Below the pieces are notes generated by a model, which had not been told where the DNA came from, searched no databases, and was given only the letters and a program-made list of their open reading frames with translations. A stretch of 64,000 bases of DNA from Rhyzopertha dominica (lineage: Eukaryota > Arthropoda > Insecta > Coleoptera > Bostrichidae): positions 32,421,786 to 32,485,785 of the forward strand of contig QCXZ01000041.1 of assembly GCA_025024175.1 (NCBI GenBank). The letters run 5' to 3'. Of this stretch, positions 55,001 through 64,000 are shown in pieces (position 1 is the stretch's first letter; each line of letters begins with the position of its first letter). The translations under genes were made by a program, and so were the position numbers.

Positions 55001-58000
55001 CTGCAGAAGACATAACACAGTATCTATTTCCTTTTTTCTGTTGATGGCATTAATCCAAAGTTGTTTTCGTTCAGCTTACCAAACCTGTCCAGGAAATCGA
55101 TAAAAGCATATTTTTTTCTGCCCCGGGAATTCTCAGTATTATTACAGTTCACAACACAACAATTTATTTGAGATTTAGGCCTTTTTCAATGTATTACGCA
55201 CTTCCCATACAATATTAAAGCAAATGTAAACCGATGGAATTCGTGGTTGTCATGCTGTGTATTCGCGAATCCAAATAGTTGGCCGCCCTCTAGTGGCAAA
55301 TTTTGTAACCTACAAAACGAGTACAGGTTAGCTGGTTAAAAGATTATTTTAAATGCAAAGAAATGAAAATTAATGCATTTCTGACCGTGGTGTTACTTTT
55401 AGAATATTGTCGTTTTTGTTTGGCATCTCACAAACTTTGTGCAGAGGGATTTTTAATGAATATATATTTTATTTATCAAACATCCTAAAACCCTGCATAA
55501 AATGGCCAACAATAGACGAATGTCGACAAAATCTGCCAAAGTGTTTTAAAAGTTTTAGTAACGTTAAAGTTGTGTTGGACTGCATGGAAATATTTCTACA
55601 AAAGTCCAAATGCTTGTGTTGTCGTGTTCGTACATATTCTCATTACAAAGGTCATCAAACCGTGAAAGTAATGAGAGGTGTAAGTCCTGATGGGATTATA
55701 ACATTTTTATCAAAATGTTACGGAGGACGTAGTTCTGACAAGGCCATCTTCGAGCAGAGTGGTGTTGTTCAGCTTTTAACTCCACATGTAGACAGCATTA
55801 TGGTGGACAAGGGGTTTTTAGTGGATACTGTTTGTGCAGAAAACTTCATAACAATTGTTAGGCCAAACTTTTTAAAAAAAAAGAAGCAGTTTTCTGAATC
55901 TGAATCATCAGTGGATATTGCTGTTTCTAGAGCACGAGTTCATGTAGAACGTATTAATCAGAGAATCAGGCAGTTTAATATTTGTAATTCTATTTTACCA
56001 TGGAATATGTTACCTCATATAGATAACATATTAACTGTTATTTGTGGAATTGTAAATTTGCAGTCTTCTATATTGGGTGATGATAAATTTTAAATTTTCT
56101 AACAAAATATACTGCACTGTTTTTTAACTCTGTAGTGATACTATGTGCATGTTACTTTTTAAAGATTAAACTCCACCAAGACCAACGTTATCCACTTTAC
56201 TTATAAACGAATTGGAAAAGCGCTTTCAGGTGCTACGTACTAGCTATCGTCAGTGCCTTATGAAATTAGAATTACAAAAGAATTTAAATTGAAACTACAA
56301 GCTGTCACATATTTACTTTATTATTTACTGCATAGCGCATGAATCATATGTCTAAAATATTTTTCCGTAGTAATACAGATCAAATCTGCCGCATAATCTG
56401 AATTAAATGGAACACTAATGTTCAAAAATGAATCATCATAAGCGGAATACAGAAAAAAATCACATTCAGGTAGGTTCAGCATTGCCATACCAAGTTGAAT
56501 TTGAGCATAGTATTGATGGTTTCTTTTCAAAATAATATGGTCGTGTTCTATACTCATATACTTCAATGAGTTTACAAACGATATGGCAGGTACATCTTTG
56601 CCTAAAAAATTCAACTTTCAAACATAATGTCCAACAAACAATATTTATGGTTACCAGCATAAGGGCATTTTATTTCTAATAATTTGAACGGCTTCCCATT
56701 TCGGAAGACAACTCCATCTGCAGAATATGCAAGCCATGGATATATTTTATTTACAATTAAGCCAGGAACAAACACTTCACTTTGTGAGCTTTCAATATAT
56801 TTCTGTCTTACAGTTTCTTCATGTTTTTTGCCGTACTCTGTTTCTTTAGTCGCAAAAGATTTATTTAAAAAATATGAATTATTTTTCTTTTCCCAATCAC
56901 CTTTTTTGTATGTAAAGATTTCATAACATCTGGAACCTACATTACTTATTATTACAAAATTATTAAGACTTAAAGTACCAGCAAATTACCAGTCAAACGA
57001 TATAAGCGTTCTTTCTTCCACTTTTCACTTCCTTGCTCACATTCTAATGCTGTTTTTAAGGGGTCTACTTCTAAAATATTTTTAACAATGCCCACACAGC
57101 AGTCCCTTAAATTATAATTAGTATATGATAAATTCAAATTTGCCATGAAAAAGCTTTCATTTGCATGTTGAATGATTAGTTAATTTTGCAGGTTGTATTG
57201 TATCAACAGGTAAACGTTTCTTTCTAAAAAATTTTCAATAAAAAGCATTAACATGGCAACTGTTTGTTCACTTACAAATGTTTTGCTAATGCTGACTGTG
57301 GGCATGCCTCAATAAATTTTTGAAAAGCAAGCTGCTGTATATCATTCGTTAAACATTGTGCTTTTCTGTTTTTCTCAATTTTTTCATTCTCAGTTTGAAT
57401 GCATGGAATATTTATAAGCGGTCTTGCCTCATAACGAGTCCTAGTTTCCACTTTATTAGCTGCCCAGTAGCATTTGACATCTGTGTTTGACAGCTTTTCT
57501 AAACTAAAAATATCGCTCCTGAAAACAAAAACCAACCAAAGAGAAAAAAAAATAAACAGTTATATGAGACGTATGGTATTAATTGCAATCGCCATGGCTT
57601 GATATACCGTTTTTAAGATTATTAGTAATATACATGCTTGCAGCAGCCTGATTGTCCTGCTTTGCAGGAACACTTAAATTCAATTATGTCAAACGTGTTT
57701 CTTGCATTATACTTTAATGTTCCATTTATTTCGTGCGGATCACTTTTTAAAACACCGCTTGTTTGCAGGCACAACGCTACTATTTTTAAAGATTGTGTGT
57801 CCCCATTATCCATTAAACCACATAATATCAGGTGTTTAGCGTTTAATAAACGCTCACCCTCTGCTATACATATACTGTCTGATGCAGCACATAAGTATGA
57901 AAAAACTTCTGCTAATGTTAAATAACCTTCGCGTGAATCCATTTTCGTTAGCGCAAACGTAAAATGTCAGTGGTAGTACTCGCTTTCCACCATATTTGTT

Positions 58001-61000
58001 TACCGACGACAGCGCCGTCATCGATAATTTTATTCGCGAATACCTCAATCTTGCGGCACTACTAGTCAACCTGCACGCTCCCTATAAAAACAAGCTTGAA
58101 GTTTGATGTTGTTGCTAGGATGCAACAACTCTAACTTTAAGCACAAAAGAATTGCTTTTGCCAAAAAGTCGTATCATGACAACAAAGAGACAGAAAATAC
58201 TGATGAGTTCATGAAATGTACCTTTAAAAACTATCAGCGTTGTTGAAAAAGGTCCAGTTCCCGTAATTTTGTTGTATATACTAGAGGAGGTATTTAATTT
58301 TGAACTAAATTGAATTTGACAAAGATTAATCTTTCAAAGTAATTTTATTTTACTGCACTTTTTTTCTTTGGCTTTTTCTGTGCATATCGACCATTGCACA
58401 TCATAGTTCGTAGTACCTCTATTAGATGATGCATACTGATTTTCACAAAATGACTGAGCAGTCGGTAATGTTGATCTCTGTACTTACAGACTATAGCAAT
58501 CTACGTCGTAGTTCATGAAGTCATTGCTAGATGTCTTATAGGCATTTTCGCAAAGTGCTCTGTAACACTTGCCCACATGAAAAAAATTTATCAGATAAAA
58601 ATTCATTTCTAATTTCATAATAGAAAAGGCATTTAGAATTTTTTATATTGTACTAGCAATTGCATAATACTGAGGCAAGTAATTTGTCCATATTCTATAA
58701 TTGCATCACACTGAATTGAAAAGAAATAAAGAACATTTCAGGATTACACTACTAGCTTTTTTAAAGATGTCATTTACAGTCAATAATGTCACAAAAAATA
58801 CGAGATAATGAAAAACTTAGTTACAGTTGAATTTGTTTAAAAGGAAATTTACCAATCTGATAAATCATATTAATTGTTCCTTTTTGAGAAATTTATAAGA
58901 AAATAGATTCCTACTTGCATGTAGCCAAGTTCAATTTGGATTGTTTTCTTGTTGGATGCATTTTATTATTTCAACATTTCTGATACACTTTATAAATATT
59001 CCAATAGCATGATATTAAAATACAAATTACAAAAAGGTTATGAAGCTGTTTCTTTTAATCTAGGTTTATGGTAGACAAGCGGATACTTGGTTGCTGCTGG
59101 ATAGAACTTCCTCAAGGCAAGTGGTATAAACGTGACGTTAACAATGCAGTGTCTCGATGCCAAATAGAAGTCGACGTTTCTTGGACTGACTTTATAGTTC
59201 ATGCACCTGAAGGCGAATGGGCATCAGTTGCCAAATTTAGGATACTGAGTTTTGACATTGAATGCGCTGGACGAAAAGGTAAGCTACACATGATGAACAC
59301 AAAATGAATACATAAAATTTCTAGTCAGATATCAAACAAGAAATTCATAGTGTGACTAATTCTTGCCACATTATTTGCAATAATTTTTCAGGTGTTTTTC
59401 CTGAACCAACTGTTGATCCTGTAATACAAATTGCTAATGTCGTAAGACTGCATGGCCTTGATGAAGATTTAACATGCAATGTATTCACTTTGAATACCTG
59501 TGCTCCTATTGGACACGCTGAAGTCAAGTCTTATAAAAGTGAAAGCAAAATGTTGGAAGAATGGGCTCAGTTTGTAAGAGATGTGGATCCTGACATTATA
59601 ACAGGATATAACATTAATAACTTCGACTTGCCATACTTAATGGATAGGAGCAAGCATCTGAAACTCAATCAGTTTGCTTATCTTGGAAGGATAACAGAAA
59701 TAAAGTAATCATATAGTTTTATTTTAAAAGTTTTGCCATATTCACTAGTTTTATCAAATTATCATTATTTGTACCTTAGGTCACAAGTTAAAGAAACTGT
59801 TACACAAACCAAAGTTGGAAGACGCAGTTTTAAAACAGTTAATGTTGAAGGTAGAGTCATTTATGATATGTTCATGGTTATGAAGAGAGATTTCAAGCTG
59901 AGGTCCTACACACTTAATAGTGTTTGCCAGGAAATACTGGGTGAACAAAAAGAAGATGTCCATTACAGTATCATTACTGATTTGCAAAATGGTGATGAAC
60001 AAACACGAAGAAGGTAGCAATATTATTCTGTGATAAAAAACAAAACCATAAACTGTATTTTACCTTTGCAGACTTGCAGTGTATTGCATCAAGGATGCCC
60101 ATCTCCCACTAAAGCTGCTGAACCATGTAAAAAGTTTTACTAATGACATAGAAATGGCTAGAGTTACCGGTGTGCCACTGACAAGTCTCTTAACGAAAGG
60201 GGAACAGGTCAAAGTTGTTGCACAACTTCTCCGACATGTAAGATTTTTTTTGTTATATGTTAATCATCTCCAATTCAAAATAAGTAATGATATGCAAATG
60301 TTAGAATATCTGCAATGCTTTTTTAAATCTTCTCTCACTTTTTGACAATTACAGATGTATGATATAATGATTTGGGATGTTTTCTACTAATAACAGTAAT
60401 CAGCGTAACCATTACTTTTAACTTGATATTCTTATGAACTACTCAAATGTCGTCCACATAGAAACTTGTTTTGACCTAAAAAATGATTAACAAAAATGTA
60501 AAAATTCAAAGATTTTGGTGGATTGCAATAAGCTTGCTAAATGGTCGAAGCTCTTGTTGATGTCATAGCTCATATCACATAAGCCGCCCGGCATGCATAG
60601 CAGAATAATAGGTCGTTAATTGTTGGTTTCGCCTTCAGTTTCTGCTTGTTTGTTTGGCACGGATAGTTTTTTGATAACTATTGTACTCGTGTGTAATTTG
60701 TATTAGGTGTGTCATTGGTTTATGTTCGTTTGAGTATGAATAAGAAGATTTACAAAAGCCACATCGAACAATTTACCGCACATTGACTCTTTAAATGGGG
60801 GCTGAATTTTTTCGTAAAATAGTCTTCACCACAGAAAAACAGTTTTAGAAGCAGTCATCTCACGTTTTGCAGCATTAAACGACCTCAATTCCCGTTATTT
60901 TTCCTTTTGTTTTTACACCCAGGGACAAAACACCACTTATAATCAAGTTTGTCTGTCATTATATTGAGCACAACAGAACATTATTAAATATTACTCCTCC

Positions 61001-63769
61001 TTTCCAACACTAAGCACTCACTTGAATAATTGGCAGAATTTATTTAGCCTATTGTTTGTTACAAGCGAAAATCACGAGAATCTATGAAAACAAATTATTT
61101 ATTTTGCCAGCAGAGTTGCCGGATTTGTAAAAAATGTCACCCATATTTCACCGATTACCAACATAACGTCGCTGCCATATACTGTCATTTATGTAAAAAT
61201 GTATGCAAGGCATTTATATCACATTTCACATGGTGCATGCAACATTATTTTTTGGGAATCCTGGCTTTAAAATATGGCTATAGATGTACTTTTGTCTCAC
61301 TAGGAAGCAAAGCCTTTGAAATTGATTTAAAATTGCTCAACATACCTTCCAAACACTATGCTTTCGATGCTAATCAGAAATCTGAAACAGAAACTGCAGT
61401 GGGCGACCAATGTATATTTTGTTAATATAACGCTTGGCAGCGGCAACCATTTAAATCTACCGGTATTTTGTAGTTAGGTAATTATTTACTTTTGAGATAA
61501 CAGCTACGAAAAGAAAGCAAAAAAGCTGTTTTCTCTTAAAGTGTAGCATTTTTAACACTTTTGAGAAATTGGAAAACGGAATTATGTAACATCTTTGTAA
61601 GCAAAGGTTGTAGGTTTTTTCTTAAAAACGCCACTGCCTTTATGGTTTTGGTTAGAGCAGTAATTTCGGTATTTTGGTCATCCTATAGGGTATACTAACA
61701 AATGCAAATTATTGCAATTAGAGACATATTGCAACCATATATTCCTTTTCTTATTCATTTGTTTATTTCTGTTACTTCATCAAATATCCTATTTTATTAT
61801 ACACCTGAAATCTAAATATATGTTTTACCAGAAAATGAAAACATTTTTGGCAGGCTTTGGAAATTGGATATTATGCAGAAACATCTTAAATGACAAGATT
61901 ATTAATTTGTGTTGACTTTGGTTTATGTTATTTTCTATAAACTTTATTCAGAAAAACCTTGTATTTGGCAATACTATTTCTATTATAATTTTCAATTCAT
62001 GGCTATATCCATTTTTCAAATATTTTTTCAACATTGACAATACAGTAATAATCACTAATAATGGAACAGCAGTTGGAAAAATTTATCATTCAATCAATCA
62101 AATATTATCCTCAAAACATGCAGCTACAAGGTCGCTCTAATTGCAATAATTTGCATTTGCTAGTATGCTTTATAGGTTATCTCGAATTTTCGATACCTGA
62201 TATAACGCCAAAATTACTATACTAACCAAAACCACAAAGGCAGTTACATTTTTAAGAAAAAATCTGCAATTCTTAAGAGAAAAATCAATAAAATCAAACA
62301 AGTGTCAAAAATACATAATATCAAAACTGAAACAAATTTTTGATTGTGCATTAAATAAGTTGTGCAGTGTAATTGGTCTTTTTTCCTTATCGGTTGTTAA
62401 TATTTGTTTCATGGTGCACATGAACACATAAATGATACTTAATTGGATGCAATTTGCAATGCTTTTTTAACTGTTGTATGACACGGCTTTATATAACAAT
62501 ATTCTGTAGTAAATCATTAATAAATATTTTTTTACTGAGAAATTGCAATGTTGTCTATATATACAAAGAAGCTTGACACTAAATATAAATTTGTATTATA
62601 ATTCAGTTATTTGAATTATTTTTTTAATGAAAATGCAAATATACATAAATTACATTGTAGTTAGTACAAGTAAAACTATATCTTTAGTCTGACTGATACA
62701 AAACTGGAATTTTTTCTTTACCATGGATAGAGTGGATGAAATGATGACCATAGCAGGGAAGGTAATGTTTAGTCTATAGGAAGAAAATATTCAGTAAGCA
62801 TAGATTATCATGAAATAGCTTATAAGAGGAATTTGTTACAGACATAGCATATAAAGCTAAAATTATCGAATAGGTGGCAAACATACTACCATACATGTGG
62901 ATATTTTCAAATATCGATATAAAGATATACATATTTTTAAAATACATACGAATTTGAAATCCACATTGTGTTAACAAGCAAATCTTGTAAATTTTATTTA
63001 ATATTTAACATAAATTTCAATGAGAATGTCGGGCATGAACACCAAATATTTTGCAATGAAGGTTATTTAGATATTATGAAAGATTTATTTTCAAAATTTG
63101 CCTTACATAGCTGAAATTTCTTAGTAGCTGACTTGAAACAAATGACTTCTAATTTAAATTATTGTGAAACAATTATTTATTTCATCTATTTTACAAGAGA
63201 TTAAAGATTAACATAACCCTTATTTATTTATTTTCTAGGGACAAGAAGCCGGTTATTTCATGCCTACCCATCAAGGAGCTCCATCATCGGAACAGTTTGA
63301 GGGTGCCACTGTTATTGAACCGATTCGTGGTTATTACACAGTTCCTATTGCAACCCTCGACTTTAGTTCACTGTACCCCAGCATAATGATAGCACACAAT
63401 TTATGCTATACTACACTTTTAAACACCAGCACGAAAAATAATTTGGGGTAATAACTTGTTTCGGTTGCACTGTAGCCACTATTGTGAACTTTTTGATACT
63501 TTTGTAGTTTAACTGATGATAAGGTAACAACTACTCCTGCCAATTGCATGTTTGTGAAAACCACTGTCAGAAAGGGATTGCTACCACAAATTTTGGAACA
63601 GCTTTTGGCAGCTCGTAAGAAAACAAAAGCGGCCATTAAAGAAACTACAGATCCTGTTTTGAAAACTGTTTTGGACGGCAGGCAGCTAGCTTATAAAATT
63701 TCAGCTAATTCTGTGTATGGATTTACCGGGGCACAAGTTGGTAAATTGCCTTGCTTGGAAATATCAGGG
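52048..63769 (+). CDS. PolD1: DNA polymerase delta catalytic subunit, 5' part (660 codons in window)
   Basis: Exons: 52048-52103, 52172-52436, 52486-52745, 59064-59278, 59392-59704, 59780-60013, 60072-60237, 63239-63447 and 63508-63769; all junctions are GT-AG and phases close. The protein is the family-B replicative polymerase that, with its accessory subunits and PCNA, synthesises mainly the lagging strand in the nucleus and proofreads 3'-5'. Visible motifs are Exo[13 protein letters not shown] (catalytic D258, E260), Exo[13 protein letters not shown], Exo[16 protein letters not shown], polymerase motif [11 protein letters not shown] (D544) and motif [13 protein letters not shown] (636 on). 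The start at 52048 gives the basic MSNKRKS N-terminus usual for this subunit. The family is about 1,090-1,110 residues, so the YGDTDS motif and the C-terminal Cys clusters lie beyond the window. Introns 3 (6.3 kb) and 7 (3.0 kb) are enlarged by transposons; the other introns are 49-113 bases. Confidence 0.95.
52746..54196. other. PolD1 intron 3, left part; contains a perfect hairpin
   Basis: Non-coding, with several N calls at 52824-52940. A 13-bp perfect inverted repeat (GCGGGCATTATAA, 53785-53797, and its complement at 53805-53817) with a 7-nt loop stands out by its GC content. No coding content was recognised. Confidence 0.5.
54445..54655. repeat. Foldback sequence inside the ISL2EU-like element
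   Basis: The left arm (about 54450-54510) contains ATTGAATAGCTTGCAAACAA and GTTTCACACTATTTA; the right arm (about 54570-54650) contains their complements TAAATAGTGTGAAAC and TTGTTTACAAGCTATTCAAT. The arms are about 57 bases with a roughly 60-base centre. This is a small inverted-repeat element or a strong hairpin; no coding capacity. Confidence 0.65.
55403..56093 (+). CDS. Transposase of the ISL2EU-like element, DDE domain exon
   Basis: An open exon of about 229 codons begins after a plausible acceptor (TGTTACTTTTAG, ends 55402) and runs to a TAA. It shows the DDE_Tnp_4-type layout: [16 protein letters not shown], then VLDCMEIF (first Asp; DCTEIF in relatives), [26 protein letters not shown] (second Asp) and [16 protein letters not shown] (catalytic Glu region). 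These proteins cut and join transposon ends in the nucleus. All three acidic positions are present. No upstream exon with a DNA-binding domain was found, and no ATG opens the exon, so the gene is either 5'-truncated or its first exons have decayed. It faces the SWIM/YqaJ gene tail to tail, with 227 bases between the stops. Confidence 0.75.
56321..57942 (-). CDS. SWIM zinc-finger / YqaJ nuclease-like protein of the ISL2EU-like element
   Basis: The minus-strand pieces are 57634-57942 (starts [14 protein letters not shown], ends in a SWIM finger [13 protein letters not shown]), about 57280-57518, about 56990-57235, 56655-56936 and 56321-56601. The last two introns (56937-56989 and 56602-56654, 53 bases each) splice cleanly. 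The YqaJ-type lambda-exonuclease fold is visible as [20 protein letters not shown], then [23 protein letters not shown] (catalytic Asp) and [10 protein letters not shown] (E-x-K), and finally [13 protein letters not shown] (the conserved Gln). Such nucleases resect DNA and may assist transposition, which is inference. Two joints do not close in phase: the SWIM exon to the next, and a stop near 57160-57180. This copy is therefore probably inactive, or my exon edges there are wrong. Confidence 0.65.
58087..59063. other. PolD1 intron 3, right part
   Basis: Non-coding AT-rich DNA between the ISL2EU-like element and exon 4. Nothing recognisable was found. The acceptor before 59064 is TTTTAATCTAG. 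Confidence 0.4.
60790..60955 (-). pseudogene. THAP-domain relic in PolD1 intron 7
   Basis: Minus-strand reading gives [16 protein letters not shown] near 60950-60905 and, after a frame change, [14 protein letters not shown] followed, after another, by [12 protein letters not shown] near 60820. The order C-x4-C ... W/A-KR ... C-x2-D/H is that of THAP zinc fingers found in insect transposases (usually CCEDHF). Two frameshifts show decay. It is probably a second ISL2EU- or P-like remnant in this gene. Confidence 0.5.
61600..62275. mobile_element. Inverted-repeat (foldback) element in PolD1 intron 7
   Basis: The left arm, about 61610-61725, and the complement of the right arm, about 62130-62260, share TTTTTTCTTAAAAA, ACTGCCTTT-TGGTTTTGGTTAG, and AAATGCAAATTATTGCAATTAGAG. 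The arms are about 120 bases with a roughly 400-base centre. There is no coding content and the target duplication is unclear. A second copy elsewhere would be needed to set the ends. Confidence 0.6.
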
Positions 63770-64000
63770 GTAAGTAAGAATTTTGTTTGGGTGCCATTTT
63801 TAGTTTTTGTTAAGCACAATATGAGTGCACTTTGATTATTCTTGTGGTAGGTTTAAAGGGATCCTGGAGAGAAAGGGGAAAGATCCATCCGAAATAATGA
63901 TAGAAAGAGAACCACAAATGCTCTTATTCGTAAGCTCGTGATCGACATTTTCAATTAAGGAATTTTTTATGTTCAAACTAAATGGTGCAATAACCAAAAT
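63770..64000. other. Start of PolD1 intron 9
   Basis: After exon 9 the donor is GTAAGT at 63770. Downstream of it the reading frame loses similarity to polymerase delta. No acceptor followed by the expected continuation was found before the window ends. Confidence 0.6.

Larger units (their letters stand above)
54197..58086. mobile_element. ISL2EU-like DNA transposon (3.9 kb) in PolD1 intron 3
   Basis: TATAGGGAGCGTGCA at 54197-54211 and its exact complement TGCACGCTCCCTATA at 58072-58086 bound the element. GGGAGCGTGCA is the terminal repeat, and the outer TATA is at least partly target duplication (TA or TATA). Two convergent coding regions fit this superfamily: a plus-strand DDE transposase (55403-56093) and a minus-strand SWIM/YqaJ protein (56321-57942). 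To my knowledge ISL2EU (IS4EU) elements carry a YqaJ-nuclease partner gene; confirming the superfamily needs a Repbase comparison. The THAP/helix-turn-helix N-terminus of the transposase is not visible, so this copy is probably damaged. Confidence 0.75.

Noticed and set aside
55407..55409. TTG as the true start of the transposase
   Set aside because: A splice acceptor sits just before it, so the codon is more likely an internal Leu at the start of an exon.
61084..61425. 113-codon Cys-rich frame as a zinc-finger protein
   Set aside because: Cysteine spacing does not fit a known finger, and the frame lies in a transposon-rich PolD1 intron.

Overview
The window looks like an AT-rich insect genome segment. 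The evidence is split eukaryotic genes with GT-AG introns, two ZAD-type C2H2 zinc-finger genes (a domain largely confined to arthropods), and a dense load of typical insect transposons (BEL/Pao, Ty3/gypsy, Penelope-like, LINE, mariner/Tc1, hAT, ISL2EU-like). I cannot name the species. Scattered N calls occur, mostly inside the satellite array and near 52.8-52.9 kb.

Layout: 1-6.2 kb is non-coding and holds two hAT-type elements. 6.2-26.2 kb is an eight-exon minus-strand gene for a 624-residue protein with an N-terminal ZAD and 12 C2H2 fingers; its introns hold a pair of Penelope-like fragments, a LINE, a small MITE, a mariner relic and a 3.4-kb mariner/Tc1 element that was itself split by a LINE. 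26.2-30.9 kb holds a THAP fragment and a mosaic of gypsy and BEL/Pao remains around one LTR. 30.6-41.2 kb is a tandem satellite of about 42 units of roughly 253 bp, ending in diverged inverted units to about 41.8 kb. 42.6-43.8 kb is a near-palindromic long-TIR element. 45.4-51.0 kb is a second minus-strand ZAD gene (five exons, 539 residues, 12 fingers) that matches the first finger by finger, so the two are tandem paralogues. From 52.0 kb to beyond the right edge runs the plus-strand gene for the catalytic subunit of DNA polymerase delta (nine exons, 660 codons inside the window).

The exon models of all three genes were followed base by base across the splice junctions, and the phases close. 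The second ZAD gene and the polymerase gene are head to head, with start codons about 1 kb apart. The 6.3-kb third polymerase intron hosts a 3.9-kb ISL2EU-like transposon with 15-bp matching ends and two convergent genes, a DDE transposase and a SWIM/YqaJ nuclease-like protein.

The most notable signal is the satellite. Its unit is a chimera of about 73 bp matching the LTR at 29.2 kb and about 180 bp matching the BEL reverse transcriptase segment at 30.6-30.8 kb. The first unit of the array reads in frame into the rest of the BEL pol relic, so the array appears to have been born from a rearranged retrotransposon lying next to it.
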